Source of the DNA: a bacterium
GTDB lineage: Bacteria > Babelota > Babeliae > Babelales > Vermiphilaceae
DNA length: 10,217 nt
Assembly (NCBI GenBank): GCA_021827875.1
Contig: JAKAUA010000024.1
Coordinates: 1-10,217, forward strand
Direction: 5' to 3'
Positions 1 through 6,057 of the stretch are shown piece by piece. The notes below the pieces were generated by a model. The model saw only the letters and a list, made by a program, of their open reading frames with translations, did no database searches and was not told the DNA's origin. A program made the translations under genes and the position numbers. The number at the start of each line of letters is the position of its first letter. Position 1 is the first letter of the stretch.

Positions 1-139
1 GAAGAACACTTACGGCATTGGGAGTAAAAAGCTCAGGCTTGTGAAGTATGAAATTTATAGAGATTTGCAAGCAATGAAGCTCATTATTTGAATATAATGG
101 GGTTTTAAGGTACATTATATAGCCTTATAAAAATCCTGA

Positions 140-167
140 TTGTAATTTTTAATAGATGGGCTATACT
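140..167 (+). promoter_or_regulatory. Promoter for the ankyrin-repeat gene
   Basis: TTGTAA (140-145), 16-base spacer, TATACT (162-167). This is a sigma70-type arrangement and would give a 5' leader of about 65-70 bases before the ATG at 242. The same TATACT -10 box recurs upstream of other genes in this window, which supports the call. The rest of 1-241 is AT-rich with no gene I can support. Confidence 0.5.
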
Positions 168-228
168 TATAAATAAAAAGTCTTTATAGTTTTAACTCTC
201 CGAATATCTCTTTATAATTCAGTTAAAT

Positions 229-234
229 AGAAGG
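229..234 (+). promoter_or_regulatory. Ribosome binding site of the ankyrin gene
   Basis: AGAAGG lies 7 bases before the ATG at 242. It fixes the start at the first Met, just before the lysine-rich and hydrophobic N-terminal segment. Confidence 0.65.
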
Positions 235-241
235 TCTTATA

Positions 242-913
242 ATGAAATCTATAAAAAATATTAAATTATTAATGTTTGTAGGATTGCTGCTACACGTTGG
301 CATCGACTTTGCGCGCGGCTTACTAGATAACCTACAAAGGCCTTATAAGAAAGGTGGCATAGAATATAGAGAGGCTTCAGGTCCCACTATGGAAGACTTC
401 CTGGCTGCGACGAGAATCGACAACTTAGCTGCTAAGGGAAGCCGTGAGGAGAACATTATAAATGCTGCTAAAAATGGCGATCATAAAAATATTGCAACGT
501 TGATTGCTCCGGGCGTAGATCTTGAAGCTAAAGATGATCAAGATAGAACTGCTCTTATGAGGGCTGCAGAAAAAGGCTATTCTGACGTTGTCAAAATTCT
601 TTTAGATGCAGGCGCTTATGTGAGCACTAAAACTAAGTACGGTATGACAGCATTACTTATGGCCGCAGACGGAAATCATGTTGAGGTTGTAAAACTACTT
701 ATCGCTCGAGGAGCTACTTCAGACGAATGCTTCAGAGACGTTTTTGTGCGTGCTGCAATTTTTGACAATGCTGAGATGGTGAAAGCTCTTGTTGGTGAAG
801 GCGCTAAGATAAGCTGCGATATCATTGATGAGGCTTATCGGCTGGGAGGCCATCGAAATATTATTATTGAGCATCTGAAATCGCAATGCAATAGCTCTGA
901 AATAGTCGATTAA
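242..913 (+). CDS. Ankyrin-repeat protein with N-terminal signal or anchor segment
   Basis: A 223-residue protein. Residues 1-9 are lysine-rich and are followed by a hydrophobic stretch (about 9-22, LLMFVGLLLHVGI) that reads as a signal peptide or uncleaved anchor; I see no clear AxA cleavage site. Ankyrin repeats follow at about 69-99, 100-132, 133-163 and 164-192, with a degenerate cap at 193-215. The best copies show the family pattern TALMRAAxxGxxxVVKxLLxxGA. Ankyrin repeats are protein-binding solenoids. In host-associated bacteria they are often exported to bind host proteins, but nothing here identifies a partner. The gene has its own promoter and RBS and is followed by a weak hairpin, so it is probably monocistronic. 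The ankyrin identification is firm; the role is unknown. Confidence 0.9.
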   Translation: MKSIKNIKLLMFVGLLLHVGIDFARGLLDNLQRPYKKGGIEYREASGPTMEDFLAATRIDNLAAKGSREENIINAAKNGDHKNIATLIAPGVDLEAKDDQDRTALMRAAEKGYSDVVKILLDAGAYVSTKTKYGMTALLMAADGNHVEVVKLLIARGATSDECFRDVFVRAAIFDNAEMVKALVGEGAKISCDIIDEAYRLGGHRNIIIEHLKSQCNSSEIVD

Positions 914-927
914 AGACTCTTAGCCAG

Positions 928-968
928 ACGCCTGCCGTTCAGGTGTACTTTAAAAATTTCTGCTTTTT
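928..968 (+). terminator. Possible weak terminator after the ankyrin gene
   Basis: A 7-bp stem (ACGCCTG 928-934 with CAGGTGT 940-946, one G-U pair, loop CCGTT) is followed only loosely by T-rich sequence (949-968). The missing immediate U-tract makes it a weak candidate. It overlaps the promoter region proposed for dnaJ. Confidence 0.35.
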
Positions 969-976
969 GATATAAT
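968..976 (+). promoter_or_regulatory. Extended -10 promoter for dnaJ
   Basis: TGATATAAT is a perfect extended -10 element (TG-n-TATAAT), for which a good -35 is not required; the -35 position here (about 948-953) is poor. Transcription would start near 983 and give a leader of about 95 bases. A second TATAAT sits at 1008-1013 without a convincing -35. I see no CIRCE operator (TTAGCACTC inverted repeat) and no sigma32-type box. Confidence 0.45.
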
Positions 977-1034
977 TACTCCGTTATCTTACATACTTTT
1001 AACAAAGTATAATAAAAATATATAAACAAATTAC

Positions 1035-1056
1035 GCGTTCGGCCGGAGGCTAACGC
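1035..1056 (+). promoter_or_regulatory. Leader hairpin enclosing a GGAGG upstream of dnaJ
   Basis: GCGTT (1035-1039) pairs with AACGC (1052-1056), and GCC (1042-1044) pairs with GGC (1048-1050), leaving loop GGA. The only strong Shine-Dalgarno-like sequence in the leader, GGAGG (1045-1049), lies inside this hairpin. It is 28 bases from the preferred ATG at 1078, so it may not be the working RBS. The pairing is directly visible; a regulatory role such as a temperature-sensitive fold is inference. Confidence 0.35.
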
Positions 1057-1077
1057 ATTATTTAATGGATGGTATCT

Positions 1078-2214
1078 ATGAGCCAAAAACGAGATTTTTA
1101 CGAGGTCCTTGGCGTAGCCCGCACTGCATCTGCTGATGAAATTAAAAAAGCATATCGTGCCCTTGCCATGAAATATCACCCCGATCGTAATCCAAACAAC
1201 AAAGAAGCTGAAGATAAGTTTAAAGAAGCTGCCGAAGCGTACGAAGCACTTTCTGATGCTAAAAAAAGACAACAGTATGACCAATTTGGCCATGCCGGTA
1301 TGAATGGCGGATTTGGTGCCGGCGGCGGCCAGGGCGGCATGAACATGGACGATATTTTCGAGCAATTCGGTGATATGTTTGGTGATCTTTTTGGTGGCGG
1401 TCAAGGACGACGCACACGCAAAAAAACAGGTCCCGAGCCAAAGCGCGGTCATGATTTATATAAAGAGCTGCAGATTAGTCTTAAAGACGCTTATCTAGGA
1501 ACGCAAGTAGAAGTAGCATATAACCACTTTGTCACGTGCGAAACCTGTAAAGGTAAGGGTGCTGCAAAAGGCACTTCTCCGGTTGTCTGTACTCAATGTA
1601 ACGGCAGTGGACAGGTAAACTTCCGCCAAGGCTTCTTCATGTACACCCAACCATGTAATGTATGCGGTGGTGAAGGCTTTACTATTCCATCACCATGTCC
1701 TGATTGTAAAGGTCAGTGCCGCAAACAGTTGTACGAAAAATTCACCTTAAATATCCCAAAAGGTGTCTATGACGAGATTGAAATCAAAGCAACCGGTCGC
1801 GGTGATGCCGGCATATTTGGTGGTGCTACCGGTGATATGATATTTAAGATTCACGTCAAAGCGGACAAACAATTTAAGCGCGATGGCGATGATCTTACCT
1901 GCTCCGTCATGCTCACCTATCCACAATTAGTGCTTGGTAGCCAAATTGAGATAGAAAATATCGACGCCACCAAAGAAACATTAAAAATCCCTAAAGGCTG
2001 TCCAGTTGGTGAGAAAATTGTAATACCCGGCAAAGGATTCTTCAAAGTACGTGGTAATACACGTGGCAATTTAGTCGTAACCACTAAGTGCGATATACCT
2101 ACACGCTTGTCTTCCGAAGCTAAAAAAGCATTAACAGAATATTCTGAATTAATCGGAACAAAACCGGGTAGCGACGGCGCAATTACCAGTTTTTTCAAAA
2201 AGTTCTTAGGATAA
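1078..2214 (+). CDS. dnaJ: Chaperone protein DnaJ (Hsp40)
   Basis: A full-length type I Hsp40 of 378 residues, co-chaperone that stimulates the DnaK ATPase and delivers unfolded clients in the cytoplasm. Order of domains: J domain (about 3-70) with the essential HPD at 34-36, a Gly/Phe-rich linker (about 71-110), a zinc-finger region with four CxxC pairs (Cys 154/157, 171/174, 193/196, 207/210), then the C-terminal substrate-binding domains. The fourth zinc motif ends CKGQC rather than the usual CxGxG, a small departure. I prefer the ATG at 1078 (MSQKRDFYEVLG) because it matches family N-termini and has a weak GGATGG 5 bases upstream. An in-frame ATG at 1069 would add three residues. No dnaK or grpE lies in the window. 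A strong terminator follows directly. Confidence 0.97.
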   Translation: MSQKRDFYEVLGVARTASADEIKKAYRALAMKYHPDRNPNNKEAEDKFKEAAEAYEALSDAKKRQQYDQFGHAGMNGGFGAGGGQGGMNMDDIFEQFGDMFGDLFGGGQGRRTRKKTGPEPKRGHDLYKELQISLKDAYLGTQVEVAYNHFVTCETCKGKGAAKGTSPVVCTQCNGSGQVNFRQGFFMYTQPCNVCGGEGFTIPSPCPDCKGQCRKQLYEKFTLNIPKGVYDEIEIKATGRGDAGIFGGATGDMIFKIHVKADKQFKRDGDDLTCSVMLTYPQLVLGSQIEIENIDATKETLKIPKGCPVGEKIVIPGKGFFKVRGNTRGNLVVTTKCDIPTRLSSEAKKALTEYSELIGTKPGSDGAITSFFKKFLG

Positions 2215-2220
2215 GAACAA

Positions 2221-2254
2221 AAAAAGGGGCTCATTTTTGTGAGCCTCTTTTTTT
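2221..2254. terminator. Bidirectional intrinsic terminator between dnaJ and the convergent gene
   Basis: A GGGGCTC / GAGCCTC stem (one G-U pair) is extended by A and T runs to 10-12 bp, with loop ATTTTTGT and T-runs on either strand. It starts 6 bases after the dnaJ stop and lies 16 bases beyond the stop of the minus-strand gene at 2271, so it can serve both. Confidence 0.9.
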
Positions 2255-2270
2255 GTTTAAATGCAAAGAA

Positions 2271-3071
2271 TTATAATTGCGGTGCTTTATTCTTTTCTTT
2301 CCATTCTTTAAACATCGTTTTTGCTGATGAATATTCCTCATTAGTTCCTGTAGCATCAATCAACCTATAAAGCTGATCAGATAATGTTGTATTATAATTA
2401 ATGCCAGCGATCAATGCTTTTCTGGATTCTTCAAAATCTTTTTTCGTGATATATGCAGCGAGCATTGGTTTTGTAACAAACACTTCTTGATAGCGACCCA
2501 ATTGATCTTCAAAGTCATCTTTAGTTACAAAAGCGTCTCTTAAAGCACTCACTTGTTTTTTAATGGCCTCATCTATATAAGCAAGATTGGACTCTCTAAC
2601 AATAACGCTCGATCCCAAATTAGTGTTTGCTCCTGTTGATTGTTGTTTTTCTTCTACTGCTTTCAGCCTGCTTACTATCCCTCCATGGTCAGTATTTAGA
2701 GCTACGTCATGCCCTTCAATACGCGTTACAAGATTACTGGCTCCGCCACTCAACTCATCAATTCCAATAACAGTTGCAAGTTTTGAGACTCTATCATTAA
2801 TATATTTTTCATTTGCATTGAATGTCATAAATCTTGAATTTGGATCAACTGAAAACTTGGCGGCAAATTCTTTTTTAATCGTAGATACTTGTCTTAATAG
2901 ATAAAGCACACCGCCGGCCAAAAGAACCGAAACTGTGGCTAGTCCACTGATCGCAGGATTATTTTTAATATCGTCTAGCTTTATTGGTATATGAGGCATG
3001 CTCATGGCATGTGCCGTCGAAGAGAATAACAATGCGACTGAAAGCAAAATAGGTGAATAACGAATCTTCAT
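2271..3071 (-). CDS. Exported, membrane-anchored coiled protein with FVTK motifs, function unknown
   Basis: I do not recognise this 266-residue family. The N-terminus is a clean signal peptide: KIR, a hydrophobic core and a TAHA cleavage site after residue 22. A second hydrophobic segment follows at about 39-59 (ISGLATVSVLLAGGVLYLL), so the mature protein is probably membrane-anchored with about 200 residues outside the inner membrane. The rest is charged and mainly helical. Residues 181-215 contain three spaced copies of a short motif: FVTKDDF (181-187), FVTKPML (198-204) and YITKKDF (207-213). Its RBS (AAGGAG on the minus strand, 3081-3086) lies 9 bases from the ATG. A good promoter overlaps the end of nurA, and a two-way terminator lies beyond the stop, so it is likely transcribed alone. 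A scaffold or fibre-like role is possible but unproven. Confidence 0.85.
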   Translation of the reverse strand: MKIRYSPILLSVALLFSSTAHAMSMPHIPIKLDDIKNNPAISGLATVSVLLAGGVLYLLRQVSTIKKEFAAKFSVDPNSRFMTFNANEKYINDRVSKLATVIGIDELSGGASNLVTRIEGHDVALNTDHGGIVSRLKAVEEKQQSTGANTNLGSSVIVRESNLAYIDEAIKKQVSALRDAFVTKDDFEDQLGRYQEVFVTKPMLAAYITKKDFEESRKALIAGINYNTTLSDQLYRLIDATGTNEEYSSAKTMFKEWKEKNKAPQL

Positions 3072-3133
3072 AAAAAATTACTCCTTACATGAATCGACTT
3101 ACTTACTATCTACAGATCATATTTAAGGAGCTT

Positions 3134-3162
3134 AGTATAAAATAATATTGATCAAATGCCAA
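3134..3162 (-). promoter_or_regulatory. Promoter for the FVTK-motif protein gene
   Basis: Read on the minus strand: TTGGCA (3157-3162), 17-base spacer, TATACT (3134-3139). Box quality and spacing are both good. The -35 box overlaps the 3' end of the nurA coding region, whose stop is at 3152-3154. The leader to the ATG at 3071 would be about 55 bases. Confidence 0.65.
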
Positions 3163-4282
3163 TTCCGCGCTTTTTGAGACTTTTTTGCGATAGATTAAAG
3201 CGTTTTTTATGCTCAAAGCCTAATTTATAGATGAGGTGATAGAAAAAATCTCTATCAGGCCCTTTGATAACTGCCTGCTCATGTGCTTCGGCCAAGGCTA
3301 CCGGATAACCACGCCCTTTTATTGATTGATCCAAAATAATCTGTGCAACAAGATTTATTTTTTCTTCAGAAGCAGCAATCCATGCGGGGATTTCTACGCG
3401 TCCAATTTCGTCACCCAAGTGCAGATAAAAAAAGTGAGGACGGAGAAAATCAGGATAATATTTGCTAATAGATGCATTATTTTTAAAAACGATTGATCGG
3501 GTGTAAGGCGTTAAAAAACCATAGGCTATGCTACTATCAACGACATGATCAAGAGAAGTGTTTGCATCATAACCGGCAACCATGCCTTCTGTCAGCGCAA
3601 AGCGCGCTAAATTTACTAATTCTTTACCCTTAGGCAGGCTAATATAACTGGCCATAAGTATCTGCTGCTCATATAATTGGTGCAACAACAGTAAATAACA
3701 TGACAAAAACGTTTGCTTTAACGATACATCGTACGAATCAAGATGCCAAAATATGAGTGATCCATCAAACAACAATAATGAGGGGACCGATAATGGCGCG
3801 ATCGATAATGCTTTGGCCGCATCTAAAGCTGCACGAAGCTCATATTCTTGGCGCCTGCAATTAACTAAATCGATTGAGACAGGAAACAGCTCTTCATCCC
3901 CATCTTCAAAAAAAAGATACGGATGGCTGGTATGAATAAAGGGCTTGCGCTCTTGGCTGCCATAGAGTAATTCAACAATGCCCACATTAATCAAAAAGCA
4001 ATTGGTCCCTTGATGTTTATCAGGATAAATTTGTGAACCATCAACTGAAAAAATATGATAGGCTGCTGAGCCGGCTTGAACTGGAATAGCCTCATCTAAA
4101 TTGTCTTGCCAGCTTGGCAAACTCAGTGATGGCGCTGCAGATTTTACCTTGTGAATAAAGAGAGGGTCTGCACTGATCTGCTCCCATACCGCCCGCGCTA
4201 TAGCATACTCAGATGAATGATCTACAAAAAGTGCTGACGAACATTGCTCTAGCTGCGCTAATAATTCAGATCGGTTTAGCAT
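3152..4282 (-). CDS. nurA: NurA-domain nuclease
   Basis: A 376-residue protein with NurA hallmarks. Numbered from the chosen start: the metal-binding Asp in FSVDGSQIYPD (Asp81), a second acidic strand LLLFDGSL (Asp173), GRVEIPAW near 294-301, and the C-terminal signature GYPVALAEAHEQAVIKG..DRDFF (about 325-347). NurA enzymes are Mn-dependent nucleases that resect DNA ends, normally with the hexameric ATPase HerA; no HerA gene is visible here. The frame is open to an upstream ATG at 4354, but that start overlaps the preceding gene by 58 bases. The ATG at 4282 has AGGA 6 bases upstream and leaves a 14-base gap, so I chose it. The gene is probably co-transcribed with the Fe-S scaffold gene upstream. 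Confidence 0.85.
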   Translation of the reverse strand: MLNRSELLAQLEQCSSALFVDHSSEYAIARAVWEQISADPLFIHKVKSAAPSLSLPSWQDNLDEAIPVQAGSAAYHIFSVDGSQIYPDKHQGTNCFLINVGIVELLYGSQERKPFIHTSHPYLFFEDGDEELFPVSIDLVNCRRQEYELRAALDAAKALSIAPLSVPSLLLFDGSLIFWHLDSYDVSLKQTFLSCYLLLLHQLYEQQILMASYISLPKGKELVNLARFALTEGMVAGYDANTSLDHVVDSSIAYGFLTPYTRSIVFKNNASISKYYPDFLRPHFFYLHLGDEIGRVEIPAWIAASEEKINLVAQIILDQSIKGRGYPVALAEAHEQAVIKGPDRDFFYHLIYKLGFEHKKRFNLSQKSLKKRGIGI

Positions 4283-4288
4283 GCGTAT

Positions 4289-4292
4289 TCCT
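4289..4292 (-). promoter_or_regulatory. RBS that fixes the nurA start
   Basis: AGGA on the minus strand, 6 bases before the ATG at 4282, within the 14-base gap after the scaffold gene. It favours the shorter nurA reading over the ATG at 4354. Confidence 0.55.
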
Positions 4293-4296
4293 GCGA

Positions 4297-4659
4297 CTAG
4301 TATTTGTATGTTTTCAAAGCCTGCTGCAATGCTTCGAGTGGCAGCAATGCGCACTTGAGGCGTGTTGGTCCTAGCGTGATGCCTACTAAGGCAATCATGC
4401 TTTGTGTATCAAATGCAAGAACATCTTCTTTTGTCGCTTGCAGCGCCTTTTGCGCCAATAATGATGCGGCTGCCTGACTTATGACACAGCCCGTCCCAGT
4501 AAACTTAACCTCACTTAAGCAATTGGCATGCATACGGCCGGCAAAAGCAATTTTGTCCCCACAGGCAGGAGAATATACCTCGCTAGCAAAGTCAGGGGCA
4601 TCAAGGGTGCCGCGATACGGAGAATGATGATAATGGTCAAGGAGTTCTTGTTGATACAT
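4297..4659 (-). CDS. IscU/SufU-type iron-sulfur cluster scaffold protein
   Basis: A compact 120-residue scaffold on which a cysteine desulfurase builds Fe-S clusters in the cytoplasm. All three ligand cysteines are present: Cys33 in PACGDKI (with conserved Asp35), Cys58 in GTGCVIS and Cys103 in RLKCALL. The N-terminal YQQELLDHYHHSPYRG matches the family start. The type is mixed. The 45-residue spacing from Cys58 to Cys103 is the short, IscU-like spacing, lacking the insertion of SufU. However, the residue before the last Cys is Lys, as in SufU, not the His of IscU. For this reason I assign no symbol. The RBS is weak. A promoter lies at 4700-4728, and nurA follows after 14 bases. No desulfurase gene is in the window. 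Confidence 0.88.
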   Translation of the reverse strand: MYQQELLDHYHHSPYRGTLDAPDFASEVYSPACGDKIAFAGRMHANCLSEVKFTGTGCVISQAAASLLAQKALQATKEDVLAFDTQSMIALVGITLGPTRLKCALLPLEALQQALKTYKY

Positions 4660-4699
4660 AAAATCTTAAAGTAAAAAACGTTTTTTATAAATATATATT

Positions 4700-4728
4700 A
4701 GTATAAAAGAACTCTTTAAAGGTCACAA
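4700..4728 (-). promoter_or_regulatory. Promoter for the Fe-S scaffold / nurA pair
   Basis: Read on the minus strand: TTGTGA (4723-4728), 17-base spacer, TATACT (4700-4705). The leader to the ATG at 4659 would be about 35 bases. A run of eight C (4732-4739; G on the transcribed-sense strand) sits immediately upstream of the -35 box. Confidence 0.55.
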
Positions 4729-4731
4729 GTG

Positions 4732-4739
4732 CCCCCCCC
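4732..4739. repeat. C8 homopolymer tract
   Basis: Eight consecutive C in an otherwise AT-rich intergenic stretch (4660-4775), three bases upstream of the -35 box of the scaffold/nurA promoter. It forms part of a small GC-rich hairpin (GCCC 4731-4734 with GGGC 4746-4749). Such tracts can change length by slippage. Confidence 0.8.
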
Positions 4740-4775
4740 TCGCAAGGGCAAAAAAGATTTTTAACTTCTTTGAGA

Positions 4776-5717
4776 TTATTTAGATTTTCTCGATAATAAA
4801 TAAAGAGCACGAGCATTACTCATTGCATGAGCAAGCATTGGTACCAATAAATTTCCAGGATTATTTTGAAAATATGAAGCATGCAAATAAGACATCTGCG
4901 CTGCTGCTATAGCTTGCACTGCCCATCGTAATGGATCAGAATGATGATGCATTAAGCCAAATAAGAGAGGAGATACAATTCTTCCGAGCCATTTTCCTCC
5001 TGTACTTCCAAGATATTTTTCTCCTGTTCTTGATAATGCAGATGGAATGATATCAGTAAATATTCCCTCTTCTGCTAATGGAGTAAGAAGAATGGAGGAT
5101 GCTTGAAATTTCCATGAAGAAGTTTCTGTTGCTGGAAATTGTGATGTTGATGACAGAGAACTCGTATCTATTTTTGCATATTTAGTTACAGAGGAAAACA
5201 AGAGAACGGAAAGCATGCTGGCAATCGAATCATATGCATGAAGGCGCCCAGCTGCGCCAAACTGTGCCAATAGTGTTGTTCGATTAAAAGAGACCGGAGG
5301 AACTCCTTCATTCGATTTAGGGTCAAATCCTAAATCTGATTTAATTGTCGATGAAATTAAGTTGAGAGCTCGTTTAATTCTCGTGGGATTGAGTTTTTTC
5401 TCGATTGATTCTTTTGATACGCCATCGCTTTCAATGAGTTTATGAAATGAGTCTGACTGCTCATCTACTCGACGGTTTTCATAGGGGATCTTATGAAGTT
5501 GTACGTCATCTTTTAACACATCATATTCCCATGAAACTAAGCCACCAAGATGTGCTTTGCGTTCTTTCTTAAAAAAGCAATCAACATCAGTTTTTGGTTG
5601 CGTTAATTTGTTATATAGACTATTGAGACACAATGCTTTGGTCTGTTTTTCGCTACCATAAGCAGCTGTTGCGGTGATCAGTAATGTGATTGTTACCATT
5701 ATTGATTTAAAATTCAT
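4776..5717 (-). CDS. Exported CPBP-like (Rce1/Abi-type) putative intramembrane protease
   Basis: A 313-residue protein. Residues 1-21 form a signal peptide (NFK, hydrophobic core, TATAAYG). Residues 22-150 are a polar region I do not recognise. The C-terminal part carries CPBP-type motifs: Glu216-Glu217 (LAEEG), FxxxH at 253-257 (FGLMHH) and HxxxN at 297-301 (HAMSN). Several moderately hydrophobic segments surround them (about 162-178, 247-258, 263-281, 288-306). CPBP proteins are membrane metalloproteases or related scaffolds; the two Glu, the His residues and the Asn are the expected active-site set. The Arg of EExxxR is Thr here, so activity is uncertain. The start was chosen at the second Met (5717): the minus-strand GGAG lies 6 bases upstream and within the first codons of the longer reading that begins at 5729. 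The gene stands alone. Confidence 0.65.
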   Translation of the reverse strand: MNFKSIMVTITLLITATAAYGSEKQTKALCLNSLYNKLTQPKTDVDCFFKKERKAHLGGLVSWEYDVLKDDVQLHKIPYENRRVDEQSDSFHKLIESDGVSKESIEKKLNPTRIKRALNLISSTIKSDLGFDPKSNEGVPPVSFNRTTLLAQFGAAGRLHAYDSIASMLSVLLFSSVTKYAKIDTSSLSSTSQFPATETSSWKFQASSILLTPLAEEGIFTDIIPSALSRTGEKYLGSTGGKWLGRIVSPLLFGLMHHHSDPLRWAVQAIAAAQMSYLHASYFQNNPGNLLVPMLAHAMSNARALYLLSRKSK

Positions 5718-5723
5718 GAAAAT

Positions 5724-5727
5724 CTCC
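5724..5727 (-). promoter_or_regulatory. RBS that fixes the CPBP-like gene start
   Basis: GGAG on the minus strand, 6 bases before the ATG at 5717. It overlaps the first codons of the alternative ATG at 5729, which therefore lacks an RBS of its own. Confidence 0.6.
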
Positions 5728-5775
5728 ATTATTCAACATAAAAACGTTTTAAGTTAAAGTTTTTATAATACTATT

Positions 5776-5803
5776 AGTGTAATATATTTATAAAAAAGAT
5801 CAA
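5776..5803 (-). promoter_or_regulatory. Promoter for the CPBP-like gene
   Basis: Read on the minus strand: TTGATC (5798-5803), 16-base spacer, TACACT (5776-5781). The leader would be about 50 bases. The surrounding 5730-5865 is extremely AT-rich. Confidence 0.45.
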
Positions 5804-5865
5804 TAAAAATGGCTTAATTCACGAGGCAAACAAATAACACCAATTAGAATCAATCAAATAAAAAT

Positions 5866-6049
5866 TCCGGTAGTCGCGGCGAGGCCCGAAGAAATTTCGT
5901 TAGAAATTGCGTGTGGCCGACTTCGCGATGGGAAGAGCGGATTCTTAAGGCCGCAAGCCTTAAGTGCCCGAGATGCAAGAGAGGTGGCAAAACCTCTTCT
6001 TGCCGCACGCACCGCGCAGGTGCAAAAAAAAAGCGGGCTTCCCCGCTTT
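5866..6049. ncRNA. GC-rich island of five consecutive hairpins; structured RNA or dispersed palindromic element
   Basis: This island fills much of the intergenic gap between two divergent genes. By my count bases 5881-6060 are about 55% GC, against very AT-rich flanks. Visible stems, in order: (1) TCGCG 5874-5878 with CGCGA 5924-5928, enclosing GGCC 5883-5886 with GGCC 5915-5918 and AATTTC 5893-5898 with GAAATT 5903-5908; (2) CTTAAGGC 5944-5951 with GCCTTAAG 5957-5964, perfect; (3) GCAAGAGAGGT 5975-5985 with 5992-6003, 11 bp and one bulged T; (4) GCACC 6009-6013 with GGTGC 6019-6023; (5) AAAGCGGG 6030-6037 with CCCGCTTT 6042-6049. I find no tmRNA, RNase P, SRP or 6S signature. The minus strand has a 66-codon open frame (6054-5854) starting with GTG, with no properly spaced RBS and a composition unlike the real genes; I do not call it a gene. 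Strand and identity are open. Confidence 0.5.
6024..6049 (-). terminator. Terminator-like hairpin with U9 on the minus strand
   Basis: On the minus strand AAAGCGGG, loop GAAG, CCCGCTTT continues into nine T (6024-6032), an ideal intrinsic terminator. On the plus strand the stem is followed only by TTTCCC. Few transcripts would reach it on the minus strand, since the next gene (6166) points away. It may therefore insulate, end a short unseen transcript, or be part of the island itself. Confidence 0.5.
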
Positions 6050-6057
6050 CCCACCTT

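Noticed and set aside
2..91. Short open frame reaching the left edge (29 codons to a TGA at 89-91), possibly the tail of an upstream gene
   Set aside because: Two other plus-strand frames also look like short tails (stops at 25-27 and 42-44), and nothing distinguishes a real C-terminus among them.
1065..1067. ATG nearest the GGAGG in the dnaJ leader
   Set aside because: It opens a short frame that ends after about 23 codons and is out of frame with dnaJ, with no sign of being a real leader peptide.
976..1452. 158-codon minus-strand frame opposite dnaJ
   Set aside because: It lies antisense to the conserved J and Gly/Phe-rich regions of dnaJ; it is a shadow frame.
4283..4354. Longer nurA start at 4354
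   Set aside because: It would overlap the scaffold gene by 58 bases and lacks a clear RBS; the ATG at 4282 has AGGA at good spacing.
4751..4775. AT-only hairpin after the CPBP-like gene (AAAGA / TCTTT with a T-run on the minus strand)
   Set aside because: The 5-bp stem has a single G-C pair and is too weak to call a terminator.
5866..6049. tmRNA, RNase P, SRP or 6S RNA as identity of the hairpin island
   Set aside because: No tRNA-like ends, no RNase P core motifs, no SRP apical loop, and the stems are sequential rather than the rod with central bubble expected of 6S.
5854..6054. 66-codon minus-strand frame across the hairpin island
   Set aside because: GTG start with no properly spaced RBS, composition dictated by the palindromes, and no recognisable domain. 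It is better explained by the structured island, though a palindromic element that keeps an open frame remains possible.
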